22,440 bases of DNA, taken from an uncultured Lachnospiraceae bacterium (lineage in GTDB: Bacteria > Bacillota_A > Clostridia > Lachnospirales > Lachnospiraceae). Below, piece after piece: positions 6,199-14,993 of the stretch (the stretch's first letter is position 1; every line of letters starts with the position of its first letter). The stretch spans positions 1 to 22,440 of the forward strand of contig CADBQK010000467.1 of assembly GCA_902796775.1 (NCBI GenBank), in the 5' to 3' direction. The translations under genes and the position numbers were made by a program. Below the pieces are notes generated by a model. That model did not search any database and was not told the DNA's origin. It saw only the letters and a list, made by a program, of their open reading frames with translations.

Positions 6199-7647
6199 AT
6201 GAATCGTACAACAGGAGACACAGAGAATAAGAAGCAGCTGAGCCTGATGTGCCTGAAACTGGTGCATTTCGGCATGTCGCTGCTGCTTTTCTATGTCTGT
6301 TGGCTCCTTTTCCGCTATGGTCGACTGACCGGAATGGGCAAGTACGGTTTCCGTTATAACTATTATGTTCTGGCGGGATTTGCAGTTGTCATGCTCTTCT
6401 TTTCCCGTACGTATAATGCCTATCTGCTTGGTTATATGCGTATCAGGGCACTTGTTTTTGCCCAATTCCTGGCCCAGTTTTTCAGTACAGCCGTCATGTG
6501 GCTCATCGTCTCCATTGCCTGGCGGAAATGCCATTCTCCATGGATTTTTACACCAGCTCTGGCAGCGCAGCTGGCTCTGGACTGCGTTTGGTCCTATTAT
6601 GGCAACAAGCTCTATTTTAAGCTGAACCCGGCGAAAAAAACCATCCTCATTTATCGAAACGAGCTGGATAAAAAACGCTTCGGCTCTATTAAGGGCAAGC
6701 CGACGGAGCGTCTCTATCGCATAGAAGAAGAACTGCAGTATGACGGATACAGCTTTCAGGCGATCCGGGAAAAGCTGGACGGATACGAGGCTGTCTTTGT
6801 CGCCGGGGTTCACTCTCGTTGCCGCAACGGCATTGCCAAGTACTGTAAGGAACAGGGCATCATTGGCTTCTTCCTCCCGCATATCGGCGATGTCATTATG
6901 CAGGAGGCTCGACACATTCAGTCCTTTGACGCACCGGTACTGTTCGTTAGGCGGTCTGTTCTGAACCCGGAATATGCCATCTTCAAGCGCGCCTTTGATA
7001 TCTTCGCTTCCTTCTGCGGCATTGTGGTTTTAAGCCCAGTCATGCTCATCACCGCTCTTGCCATTCGCCTCTATGACGGCGGCCCCGCCATCTATCAGCA
7101 GGTACGCCTGACCAAAGACGGTAAACAGTTCAAGATATACAAGTTTCGCAGCATGCGTGTGGACGCGGAGAAAGACGGTGTTGCCCGGCTCTCCACCGGT
7201 GACAAGGATGACCGCATCACGCCGATCGGGCACTTTGTGCGCAAGTGCCGCCTGGACGAGCTGCCCCAGCTGTTTAATATCCTCAAGGGGGATATGAGCA
7301 TTGTCGGACCCCGACCGGAACGCCCTGAGATCGCCGAACAGTACTATAAATTCCTGCCTGACTTCCGGCTCCGCCTGCAGGTGAAAGCAGGCCTTACCGG
7401 ATATGCGCAGGTCTATGGCAAGTACAACACTGACCCTTATGAGAAACTGGAATTCGATCTGTTGTATATTAACAACATGAGCGTTGTCACGGATCTTCAG
7501 CTCATCTTTGCCACCTTCGGAATTCTCTTCTCCAAAGATAGTACCCAGGGGATCGAAGCCGGACAACTGACAGCGGGCATGGACTATGACAGTGAAGAGC
7601 TCCGAACCGACAACAAACTGAAAAAACTGGAACACTGGGCGGATTAA
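6199..7647 (+). CDS. Polyprenyl phosphoglycosyltransferase (initiating, WbaP/CpsE type)
   Basis: A 482-residue enzyme that starts each repeat unit by moving a sugar-1-phosphate from a nucleotide sugar to undecaprenyl phosphate at the inner membrane face. The N-terminal part (about 20-135) has four hydrophobic helices and a central cytoplasmic domain follows (140-255). The catalytic bacterial sugar transferase domain (about 262-460) begins with the membrane-entering helix FKRAFDIFASFCGIVVLSP. It carries KFRSMR (315-320), DELPQLFN (353-360), VGPRPERP (369-376) and GLTGYAQV (398-405). This is the large multi-TM form, not the minimal PglC form. RBS AAGGAAG precedes the ATG. First gene of the assembly operon; base composition still matches the conserved flank. 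Which sugar is loaded (often Gal or Glc for this type) cannot be read from sequence. Confidence 0.93.
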   Translation: MNRTTGDTENKKQLSLMCLKLVHFGMSLLLFYVCWLLFRYGRLTGMGKYGFRYNYYVLAGFAVVMLFFSRTYNAYLLGYMRIRALVFAQFLAQFFSTAVMWLIVSIAWRKCHSPWIFTPALAAQLALDCVWSYYGNKLYFKLNPAKKTILIYRNELDKKRFGSIKGKPTERLYRIEEELQYDGYSFQAIREKLDGYEAVFVAGVHSRCRNGIAKYCKEQGIIGFFLPHIGDVIMQEARHIQSFDAPVLFVRRSVLNPEYAIFKRAFDIFASFCGIVVLSPVMLITALAIRLYDGGPAIYQQVRLTKDGKQFKIYKFRSMRVDAEKDGVARLSTGDKDDRITPIGHFVRKCRLDELPQLFNILKGDMSIVGPRPERPEIAEQYYKFLPDFRLRLQVKAGLTGYAQVYGKYNTDPYEKLEFDLLYINNMSVVTDLQLIFATFGILFSKDSTQGIEAGQLTAGMDYDSEELRTDNKLKKLEHWAD

Positions 7648-7682
7648 AAAGAGATTGAGCTGTTAATATGAGGCATGGAAAA

Positions 7683-8843
7683 ATGAAAAAAGCAATTGTA
7701 GTTGGCGGGAGCAGCGGTATTGGGCTTGCAATCAGCAGGGAATTGATTGAACGCGGTTTTTTCGTTCAAATTCTCAGCCGTACTGAACCAACAATTGGCA
7801 TTCTGCCTGGGGATAGCTACCAACATCATTTCTGCGATTTGCAGTATTTTGATGAAAATCTGTTTGCTGACCTGCATGATGATCCGGATATCCAGCTTCT
7901 GATGATTACGGCAGGGTTTGGCCGGGTATGCGAATTCGAAGAGTATACGGTTGCTGAGATCCACAAAACACTGACGGTTGACTTGGTATCGACAGTGAAG
8001 ATGCTAAGGCTTTTCTATGATCGCATCAAGAGCAAGGAAGACTTCTGCTGTGGCGTGATGGGCTCCATCGCCGGGCTGGTCAGTTCACCGATGCTTTCCG
8101 TATATGCAGCAGCAAAGGCAGGGGTTTGCCGGTTTGTCGAAAGCGTTAATATCGAACTCGAAGCTGCAAACCTGAAAAACAGAATTCTGGAGGTTTCACC
8201 GGGATCTGTTAAGGGAACCAGATTTAACGGTGGAGAAAATGACTTGTCCTTGACAGCGGAGCTGGCCAGGGAGATTGTTGACCGCCTCTATGCCCGTGAA
8301 ACGAGATATATTCCGGATTACGAGAAAACATATAAGAAAGTGATAGAGGACTACTATGCAGATCCAGCCAAATATGGAATGCATAGCTATGAGTATAAGC
8401 TGAATTCCGGCAGAATCCAGAGCAATAAGAAGGTCGTCGTTGGATATCTCTCCGGAACCTTCGACCTGTTCCACATCGGCCATCTGAACCTCCTGAGAAG
8501 AGCAAAGCAGCAATGTGATTATCTTATTGTTGGAGTTCATGATAGTGGAAAATGGAAGGGAAAAGAAACCTTTATTCCATTTGAAGAGCGAAAAGAAATC
8601 GTAGCTGCCTGCCAGTATGTAGACAGAGTGGTGGATTCTCCTGTGGAAGACTCTGAGGCCTGGGAGATTTACCATTTTGACAGGCTTTTCGTCGGTTCCG
8701 ATTATCAAGGGACAGAACGATTCCAAAGATATGAGGAATATTTCAAGGATAAAAATGTCGAGATTGTTTACTTCCCATATACACAAAGCACGAGCAGCAC
8801 ACAGGTAAGAAGTGTTATATGCAGAGATATGGAACAGAGATAA
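7683..8843 (+). CDS. SDR oxidoreductase fused to TagD-like cytidylyltransferase
   Basis: A 386-residue two-domain enzyme. Residues 1-235 are a short-chain dehydrogenase with the cofactor loop GGSSGIG (8-14), catalytic S128 (GSIAG) and Y141/K145 (YAAAK). Residues 250-380 are an HxGH-type nucleotidyltransferase with GTFDLFHIGH (H264, H267), VGSDYQG (337-343) and the terminal TQSTSSTQVR, close to the RTEGISTT block of glycerol-3-phosphate cytidylyltransferases. It probably reduces a keto-sugar phosphate and joins the resulting polyol phosphate to CMP, giving a CDP-polyol. The LicD gene downstream is the likely user. Haemophilus Bcs1 does comparable chemistry for CDP-ribitol, but with an IspD-type domain and the opposite domain order. 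ATG at 7683 is chosen (AGG nine bases upstream, typical SDR N terminus); ATG at 7668 would add five residues. The substrate is inference. Confidence 0.85.
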   Translation: MKKAIVVGGSSGIGLAISRELIERGFFVQILSRTEPTIGILPGDSYQHHFCDLQYFDENLFADLHDDPDIQLLMITAGFGRVCEFEEYTVAEIHKTLTVDLVSTVKMLRLFYDRIKSKEDFCCGVMGSIAGLVSSPMLSVYAAAKAGVCRFVESVNIELEAANLKNRILEVSPGSVKGTRFNGGENDLSLTAELAREIVDRLYARETRYIPDYEKTYKKVIEDYYADPAKYGMHSYEYKLNSGRIQSNKKVVVGYLSGTFDLFHIGHLNLLRRAKQQCDYLIVGVHDSGKWKGKETFIPFEERKEIVAACQYVDRVVDSPVEDSEAWEIYHFDRLFVGSDYQGTERFQRYEEYFKDKNVEIVYFPYTQSTSSTQVRSVICRDMEQR

Positions 8844-8913
8844 TTGCCCATATTCACAAATACAGTAGAATAGATATTAATGCCATTATCTAGACACAGA
8901 AGGGTAAAGAGGA

Positions 8914-9693
8914 ATGAAGAGAGATCCACATATCTCGATCATTATGGCTGCATATAATGCGGAAAAGACGATAAAAGCAGCCATAGAATCTGTATTAGCA
9001 CAATCTTATAGCAATTGGGAATTGCTGGTAATAGACGATTGTTCATGCGATCGGACCATATCAATTGTCAATACATATCAAGATCAGCGCATTAGACTTC
9101 TTTGCAATACGGTGAATCTGGGCGTGTCTCGGGCCAGAAAAAGAGGCTTGGACAGAGCAAAAGGGGAATGGATAGCTATATTGGATAGCGATGATGTATG
9201 GCGTGCGGATAAACTTGAGAAACAGATGAGCCTGGCAAAAGAAAAAGATGCGCAACTTGTTTTTTCAGGATCTGCTTTTATGGATCTGGAAGGAAGAAGG
9301 ATTCCCTGGCAACTTCATGTCCCGGCAAAAGTAAGCTACCGACAGCTTCTTCGGCAAAATCTGATTTCAAATTCTTCGGCACTGGTTAAATCCTCTCTTT
9401 ATCATAAGTATTATGAGACAGAAAAAGAGAAGGACATTCATGAGGATTATGCTATATGGCTGAGAATAACCAAAGAAGGGATTCCTGCATATGGGATCGA
9501 TGAGCCGTTATTAATCTATCGGTTTACAAGATATTCAAAAACGGGGAATAAAATCAGGTCAGCCAGAATGAATTGGAATACCTATCGTCTATGTGGATTG
9601 TCCGTTCCTGAAAGCGTCTTCTTTATGGGATGTTATGCCTTCAACGGCCTGAAAAAATACTATAACATTACAATATCGAGTGTCATTAAATAG
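8914..9693 (+). CDS. Family 2 glycosyltransferase (GT-A), first of three
   Basis: A 259-residue cytoplasmic inverting glycosyltransferase that adds a sugar to the lipid-linked repeat unit. It shows the GT2 opening ISIIMAAYNAEKTI, the nucleotide-binding Asp pair D41/D42 (VIDDCS), NLGVSRARKRGLD, the metal-binding DSDD at 91-94, and HEDYAIWLRI, which holds the catalytic base region. No membrane helix is evident except a weakly hydrophobic C terminus. It follows the fusion gene after 70 bases, a looser gap than elsewhere, and here base composition turns clearly AT-rich (ATA, AGA and TTA codons rise), marking entry into the variable cassette. RBS is AAGGG nine bases upstream, or GAGG closer. Donor and acceptor are unknown. 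Confidence 0.9.
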   Translation: MKRDPHISIIMAAYNAEKTIKAAIESVLAQSYSNWELLVIDDCSCDRTISIVNTYQDQRIRLLCNTVNLGVSRARKRGLDRAKGEWIAILDSDDVWRADKLEKQMSLAKEKDAQLVFSGSAFMDLEGRRIPWQLHVPAKVSYRQLLRQNLISNSSALVKSSLYHKYYETEKEKDIHEDYAIWLRITKEGIPAYGIDEPLLIYRFTRYSKTGNKIRSARMNWNTYRLCGLSVPESVFFMGCYAFNGLKKYYNITISSVIK

Positions 9694-9712
9694 AAAGAGA
9701 GCATAAACAGAA

Positions 9713-10918
9713 ATGTTATCTGGATTCTCTAACAATAGGAGGCATTCAGTTACTTTTGCAAACAGATTAATACTTTATATTTTTATAATGCTGCTTGGAA
9801 TAGTTTTAAGGGCTTTTATAACTCACTCGTCAACTATTGTTTGGATAGTTAATCTTTTAGGTATTTTTCTGTGTTTTCTCCCTTGTTTTCAGAAAATCAG
9901 AAAACCAATAGGGAGGGATCTATTGCTGTTTGCCCTGATAAGCATTATCACGATAATCTTAAATATAAAGTATCTAACCGCCAATTTAAAAGCCATCGGA
10001 ACAAATATTAATATTCTTGTTCTGCCTTTATTCTTACTAATTATTGATTATGTCCGAGAAGATCAAGTGCTAAGCAGAAGTGAAATTATAAATCTTTTAC
10101 ATATTATAAGTGTCATTGGCATTATCTCAATTTTAATGGCATGGATCTTGGGATCGGGAAACTTGATCCGTGTGTTTATTGGTAGATTAAGCCCATATCG
10201 AGCAGATATAGATGGTTTTTTCTATGGGAAGAATATTTACGGGTCATTTGTTTCGCTGACAATCGCGGCAGACTTATATCTATATAAATATTCAAATAGA
10301 AGAGTATTTGTATATATTATTCTCGCAAAAGTAATTGCGGTAATTCTTTCTTTTAGCAGAGCGGCGCTGCTTCACAGTCTTTTGTTGATCTTTGTTTTTT
10401 GGTGGATTGAAAAGAAGCATAAAAAGAGAGATTATATTTTGTTGATCGCAATTGTCATTGGGACAATTTTGATTTTTTCCTCTAGCTCTAAAGTCCAATC
10501 ATTTGTTTTAAATAGTGTGCTACGAATTGAAGTTGGAGATGCAGGACGTGCGTATTTGAGACATAGGGCAATTACAAGAGCAGGAGTCAACTTTAGCACG
10601 TTGGTATTTGGTGTCGGATTTGCTGGAATTGATTTCCTGCATATAGACATTGATGATACATACTATTATTTGTTGTTTTCTGGGGGAATATTAAAAATAC
10701 TGTTTTATCTCTATTATTTGACAAATAACATGAAAGCGGTTGTAGCTACAAAAATTAGAGATAAAGATTTGGGGAACTTATGTATTGCGATGATAGTTTC
10801 ATATCTGGCCTTTGCAGCCTTTGAATCTGTAGCTCTATTGGAGCTAGGGTTGCTCAACTTCTTGTTTACATTATTTATTTGTATTATACCGCAGAGTCAA
10901 CGGTATCAATTGGAATGA
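9713..10918 (+). CDS. wzy: Wzy-like O-antigen/capsule repeat-unit polymerase
   Basis: A 401-residue, highly hydrophobic protein with about ten to twelve predicted membrane helices, very few charges outside the loops and strongly A/T-biased codons. It fits the O-antigen ligase/polymerase superfamily: FYGKNIYGSF (a KN motif before a helix), SFSRAALL, and a larger loop with RAYLRHRAIT and VFGVGFAGIDF before the last helices. By family and context it is the polymerase joining flipped repeat units on the outer membrane face. It is the only candidate in the window, which otherwise has a complete Wzx-dependent set. It starts 19 bases after the previous gene. Such proteins diverge fast, so the linkage cannot be predicted. 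A ligase role is less likely in a Gram-positive organism. Confidence 0.82.
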   Translation: MLSGFSNNRRHSVTFANRLILYIFIMLLGIVLRAFITHSSTIVWIVNLLGIFLCFLPCFQKIRKPIGRDLLLFALISIITIILNIKYLTANLKAIGTNINILVLPLFLLIIDYVREDQVLSRSEIINLLHIISVIGIISILMAWILGSGNLIRVFIGRLSPYRADIDGFFYGKNIYGSFVSLTIAADLYLYKYSNRRVFVYIILAKVIAVILSFSRAALLHSLLLIFVFWWIEKKHKKRDYILLIAIVIGTILIFSSSSKVQSFVLNSVLRIEVGDAGRAYLRHRAITRAGVNFSTLVFGVGFAGIDFLHIDIDDTYYYLLFSGGILKILFYLYYLTNNMKAVVATKIRDKDLGNLCIAMIVSYLAFAAFESVALLELGLLNFLFTLFICIIPQSQRYQLE

Positions 10919-11017
10919 ATAAATATAATGATTTGTCAGTTTTTTCTTGTTTTCTGAGATTAAGTGTTTTGGCTATACCGTAGGTGATCATTATCATTTG
11001 TATATTTGGGGCTTGAA

Positions 11018-11881
11018 ATGGCAGATATTACCGTTATCATCTTGACGAAAGATGAGGAAAAGAATATAGAAAGATGTATCATGTCTGTCAAACCGATAGC
11101 AAAACGCATTGTTGTGGTTGACAGCTTCAGTAAGGATAACACAGTGGCAATAGCTAGAGCGCTGGGAGCCGAAGTTCTTGTACATCCTTTTAAACATTAT
11201 GGTGCACAATTCCAATACGCGATTGATCATGCAAATATTGAGACAATGTGGGTTTTTCGACTGGATGCTGATGAGGAGGTCACGCAGGAATCGCGGGACG
11301 AGATAGAAACGCTGTGTCATACCCATGCAGCCACGGATATTAATGGATTTGTATTCAGACTTCAAACAGAGTTTATGGGGAAACAGATAAAACATGGGTT
11401 CTTAAATGTGTTAGAAAAACTCTGTATTTTTAAATTCGGAAAGGCATACATGGAAGACCGTTACTGGGGGGAGCAGCTGATTCTCACCGAAGGCAGATCG
11501 ATTTCAATGAAAAGCCTGTCAATACACCATGCAGTTCGGAATCTCGATTATATGATTAACAAGAGTAACTGGTACTCGTCTCGGGAAGTGAAGGACTACT
11601 TTGAACGGACTGTATGCAAACAGGAGATAGACCAACTCGACAGGCCTTCGAAGATCAGAAGACTGATTAAATATAATGTCTATTATAAACTGCCGGCAAG
11701 AATTCGTTGCCGTCTGCTGTTTCTATATTGGTACTATTTCCGGTTAGGTTTTTTGGATGGCGTTGAAGGCTATTATTGGAATTACTTTGAAACGTACTTC
11801 TATCGAACCCTGATTGATGCGAAAATCTACGAATCAAAGGTTACAGGAAAGCAGATTGGAGAAACAGGAGCATTGTCTTAA
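11018..11881 (+). CDS. Family 2 glycosyltransferase, WaaE/KdtX-like
   Basis: A 287-residue GT2 enzyme of the branch that includes the LPS-core glucosyltransferase WaaE. It has the short N-terminal block ITVIILTKDEEKNIERCI, VVVDSFSKDNT (D35) and the metal motif DADEEV at 83-88 in place of DSDD, followed by a Tyr/Trp-rich C-terminal half (FLYWYYFRLGFLDGVEGYYW) that probably lies on the membrane surface. It adds one sugar of the repeat unit; donor unknown. The frame extends back to a TTG at 11006, but the ATG at 11018 has GGGG six bases upstream and fits the family start. A 99-base gap with no visible gene or clear promoter precedes it. The next gene starts one base after its stop. Confidence 0.88.
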   Translation: MADITVIILTKDEEKNIERCIMSVKPIAKRIVVVDSFSKDNTVAIARALGAEVLVHPFKHYGAQFQYAIDHANIETMWVFRLDADEEVTQESRDEIETLCHTHAATDINGFVFRLQTEFMGKQIKHGFLNVLEKLCIFKFGKAYMEDRYWGEQLILTEGRSISMKSLSIHHAVRNLDYMINKSNWYSSREVKDYFERTVCKQEIDQLDRPSKIRRLIKYNVYYKLPARIRCRLLFLYWYYFRLGFLDGVEGYYWNYFETYFYRTLIDAKIYESKVTGKQIGETGALS

Positions 11882-11882
11882 G

Positions 11883-12731
11883 ATGGAGGCAAAAACAGAA
11901 GAGCGAAATACGGAAATTAAGAGGATTCAAGAGGCAGAAACAGAGATATTAAAGGTTTTTCTGGATCTGGTTAATGAGCATAACCTCAGATATTTTGCGC
12001 TGGGTGGAACCCTGCTGGGGGCCGTTCGTCATCAGGGGTTTATCCCATGGGATGACGATATAGACATCGGTATGCCCAGACCGGATTATGAAAGATTTTT
12101 GGAGATTGCAGAAAAACAACTGGATGATCCGTATTATCTCAGGACATTTAAAAACGGAAAGAGATACTCTAGTCTTTATTTTTCGCAGATAGCGAACAGG
12201 AATGTTTCACTGAAAAGAATCAGCATGGGAAATCTGATTGATGACCATGCCTGGATAGATGTTTTTCCCTTGGACGGCGTACCGGAAGGCAAAATAGAGT
12301 TCCATATTTGGAAGAATAAGGCAATGTTGTTTTCCAAGCTGTTTACTCTGAGTCAGATGCAAAAGAACTTCTCAACCAAGGGAAAGTCGATCGGGGAATA
12401 TAGAACAAAAAAAGAGAAGTTTATATTTATTTTTCTGAAATTACATGGACAAAATCTGTTGAATTCGAATTATTTGTGGAATGCGTTGGACCGTGAGCTA
12501 AAAAAATATAAATATTCCAGTTCTGACCGCCTGATTAATTTCTGCGGTAACTGGAGAATGAAAGAAATGTTTGAGAAGAATGTATATGGGAAGGGCATGC
12601 TATTTCAATTTGAAGGTTTCAAGCTGAATGGACCGGAGAATTACGACTTTGTTCTCTCCCAAATGTATGGTGATTATATGGTTCTACCTCCAGAAGAAAA
12701 AAGAAATCATCATGATATCTATATGGAATAG
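11883..12731 (+). CDS. licD: LicD-family phosphotransferase
   Basis: A 282-residue nucleotidyltransferase-fold enzyme of the LicD group, which transfers a phospho-alcohol (phosphocholine, or polyol phosphate in fukutin-like relatives) from a CDP donor to a glycan. The signature is intact near the N terminus: LRYFALGGTLLGAVRHQG (35-52) and the metal-binding WDDDID (56-61), followed by WIDVFPLDGVPEG. No TM helix or signal peptide is seen, so it acts in the cytoplasm before flipping. Start: ATG at 11883, one base after the preceding stop, with AGGAG twelve bases upstream. The SDR-cytidylyltransferase fusion is the obvious local source of a CDP donor, and no choline kinase or LicC-like gene is present, which favours a polyol-phosphate over phosphocholine. 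That substrate is inference. Confidence 0.9.
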   Translation: MEAKTEERNTEIKRIQEAETEILKVFLDLVNEHNLRYFALGGTLLGAVRHQGFIPWDDDIDIGMPRPDYERFLEIAEKQLDDPYYLRTFKNGKRYSSLYFSQIANRNVSLKRISMGNLIDDHAWIDVFPLDGVPEGKIEFHIWKNKAMLFSKLFTLSQMQKNFSTKGKSIGEYRTKKEKFIFIFLKLHGQNLLNSNYLWNALDRELKKYKYSSSDRLINFCGNWRMKEMFEKNVYGKGMLFQFEGFKLNGPENYDFVLSQMYGDYMVLPPEEKRNHHDIYME

Positions 12732-12803
12732 GGCAAGCTCATGTTACTGATGTACTACGGCTGTAACATAAAGAAGATCGTAAGAATTTGATGCGGAGAT
12801 GAA

Positions 12804-13784
12804 ATGATCAGCGTAATTGTTCCAATATATAATACAGAGAAGTATCTAAATCAGTGTATCAAGTCTATTGTTAATCAAACGTATAAAGACTTGGAAATCA
12901 TTCTTATTGATGACGCGTCCACAGATACATCTGTACAGATCATGAAACGGTGGGCAAAACTAGACAACAGGATTCTTTGTATATTTAAATCTGAAAATAC
13001 AGGAGTGAGTGACACAAGAAACAGTGGATTATCCATGGCAAAAGGAGAGTATATAACCTTTGTTGACAGTGACGATTGGATTGAGCCGGAAATGTATGCC
13101 AAGCTCATGGACTATATTGAGACAGCAAATACAGACATAGCTATTTGTGGTTATAATCGAATCACTTCTAATGAAATGGTTGCCGTTTTACCTCGTGAGA
13201 AATCTGGGACTATTTTAAATCGCCAACAGACATTGCTTCATTGTATGCCAGAGCGTCCTGGACGCAGTCCCAATATGTTCATATTTGACAAGCTGTTTCG
13301 CAAAAGTGTACTGATGGTTAACGGAACAATTTGTCAATTTGATGCTCAGTATCGATATGGAGAAGATGTTGTCTGGTTGGTTCAAGTTCTTCTGAACAGC
13401 AGAAAATCCGTAATATGGCAAGGCACTGGCTATCATTATAGAATTGAACGTGAAGGCAATACTTGGACGACGTTGAAGTCACAGAAAAACCTGAATTACT
13501 GCAAAGATGCGTTGAGTGCAAATGAGTATGCGCTGAGGCTTGTAGAACCCCTTGAAAAAAGAGCAGCAAATGCCATTCGTAAAAGGGTGTTGTTCTATAG
13601 AGAACAATTATTCAAAACTGCAGCTGCAATTCATGATAAAGAGCAATATCACCGATATTGTAAAGGCTATATTCAAAATCTGTTGAAGTGGTGTGTCAAT
13701 GATCATACGGCATTTGGCATCGCATGGACGGGTATAAAACTTGGAAAATATTTCTGCTTTAAGATTGTTCATTCAATAAAGTGA
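12804..13784 (+). CDS. Family 2 glycosyltransferase, third in the operon
   Basis: A 326-residue cytoplasmic GT2 enzyme with the standard opening ISVIVPIYNTEKYLNQCI, LIDDASTD (D36/D37), the NTGVSDTRNSGL block, metal-binding DSDDW at 88-92, and YGEDVVWLVQ with the likely catalytic base. The C-terminal third is helical and basic, typical of capsule GT2 enzymes of 320-350 residues. RBS GGAG is five bases before the ATG. A 72-base spacer follows licD and holds only a six-base inverted repeat (TGTTAC/GTAACA), too short to call a terminator. Sugar donor and linkage cannot be deduced. Confidence 0.9.
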   Translation: MISVIVPIYNTEKYLNQCIKSIVNQTYKDLEIILIDDASTDTSVQIMKRWAKLDNRILCIFKSENTGVSDTRNSGLSMAKGEYITFVDSDDWIEPEMYAKLMDYIETANTDIAICGYNRITSNEMVAVLPREKSGTILNRQQTLLHCMPERPGRSPNMFIFDKLFRKSVLMVNGTICQFDAQYRYGEDVVWLVQVLLNSRKSVIWQGTGYHYRIEREGNTWTTLKSQKNLNYCKDALSANEYALRLVEPLEKRAANAIRKRVLFYREQLFKTAAAIHDKEQYHRYCKGYIQNLLKWCVNDHTAFGIAWTGIKLGKYFCFKIVHSIK

Positions 13785-13898
13785 CACGGTAACTTTTTAT
13801 TTAACTGTTAAAAAAAGCGCAAAGTAAAAAAACGGGTAATCGCTACTAGGACATGATTAATCAATCTTCAATTTGTTTGTAAAGGGAATTTGCATTTA

Positions 13899-14993
13899 AT
13901 GAAAATAGCAATAATCACACTTCATTGTTCATACAATTATGGTTCAGCTTTGCAGGCATATGCCCTTCAAAGTTTTCTCAATAAACATAAATATGAAGTG
14001 GAAATTATCGATTACAGGTCTAAAGACTTTGATATTTATAGATTGATCCCGCATAGGTTTTCAAAAGGGGCTTTCGTGCAATTAATGCGTACAGCCATCT
14101 ACTTTCCATTCTATTACAAAAGAAAGAATAGCTTCAATAACTTCTGGACGAAATATTTGAATTTAACGGAAGAAGTTTTTTATGATTCAAAAAGTTTGAT
14201 CGATTTAAATAAAGCGTTTGATATCTTTATCTGTGGTAGTGATCAAATATGGAATTTAGATTGTACAAAAGGGGTAGATCAGGGGTTCTTTCTTGGCTTT
14301 GTCAATGAAGGAAAGAAGAAAATTGCTTATGCACCAAGCTTTGGAAAAGCAGGGTTTAAAAAAGATTATTCTAAGGAATTAAAATATTATATTAATCGCT
14401 TGGATTCGATATCCGTCAGAGAAAAAAGTACAGTTAGTATTCTTCAGAGATATACAACAAAGAAAGCTAATGTGGTGTTAGATCCAACATTTTTGCTGAA
14501 TAGAGAATCATATCCCAGAGAAAAACCGAAAAAACTTCAACAGGAACAGAAGTATATATTTATGTATATGCTCGGCACCAGTGAGGAAATGCTAAAATAC
14601 TGCGATGAGCTTTCAAGGGAAAAGAAATTGCCGGTATATTACATAACTGAAAAAAAAGACCCCAGATTCAGAGGAAAACTACATTCGTGGACGGATTTGT
14701 TCGGAGTCAAACCGGAAGAGTTTTTGTATCTGATAGAAAATGCCTCATATGTTCTATCTACTTCATTTCATGCAATTGTTTTTTCAGTAATATTCAACAA
14801 ACCGTTCTGTTGGTTTAGCAGAAAGGAAACTGGTATAAGGGCAGAAGACTTGCTCAATATGCTGCAACTTGAAGACCGCATTTACCATGAGGCTTTTGAT
14901 ATTGATAATCAAATTGACTATCACCATGTTGAGGAGTTGCTTAACCCGATGATAGACAACTCGAAGGAATACTTGTTAGGTGCCCTCTCCTGA
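13899..14993 (+). CDS. Polysaccharide pyruvyl transferase family protein
   Basis: A 364-residue protein of the family that adds a pyruvate ketal from phosphoenolpyruvate to a sugar, giving the polymer an acidic group. The family hallmarks are clear: MKIAIITLHCSYNYGSALQA at the start, ICGSDQIWN (111-119), KIAYAPSFG, LDPTFLL, and a late STSFHAIVFSVIFNKPF block. No signal peptide or TM is present, so it acts on lipid-linked intermediates or their donors in the cytoplasm. The frame also opens at a TTG at 13890, but the ATG at 13899 gives the expected N terminus; AAAGGG lies twelve bases before it. A 114-base AT-rich spacer precedes the gene. It is part of a recurring pair with the FrhB-type gene two positions downstream. 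Confidence 0.9.
   Translation: MKIAIITLHCSYNYGSALQAYALQSFLNKHKYEVEIIDYRSKDFDIYRLIPHRFSKGAFVQLMRTAIYFPFYYKRKNSFNNFWTKYLNLTEEVFYDSKSLIDLNKAFDIFICGSDQIWNLDCTKGVDQGFFLGFVNEGKKKIAYAPSFGKAGFKKDYSKELKYYINRLDSISVREKSTVSILQRYTTKKANVVLDPTFLLNRESYPREKPKKLQQEQKYIFMYMLGTSEEMLKYCDELSREKKLPVYYITEKKDPRFRGKLHSWTDLFGVKPEEFLYLIENASYVLSTSFHAIVFSVIFNKPFCWFSRKETGIRAEDLLNMLQLEDRIYHEAFDIDNQIDYHHVEELLNPMIDNSKEYLLGALS

Noticed and set aside
6139..6915. Minus-strand open frame of 258 codons antisense to the initiating transferase
   Set aside because: It overlaps the diagnostic plus-strand transferase gene and has no credible start context or domain.
8853..8880. TTCACA and TATTAA separated by 16 bases, considered as an internal promoter before the first GT2
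   Set aside because: The -10 is weak and the spacing short. Such matches are expected by chance in AT-rich DNA.
13793..13817. A/T inverted repeat after the third GT2, considered as a terminator
   Set aside because: It has a three-base loop, bulges, almost no G-C pairs and no T-run on the plus strand.
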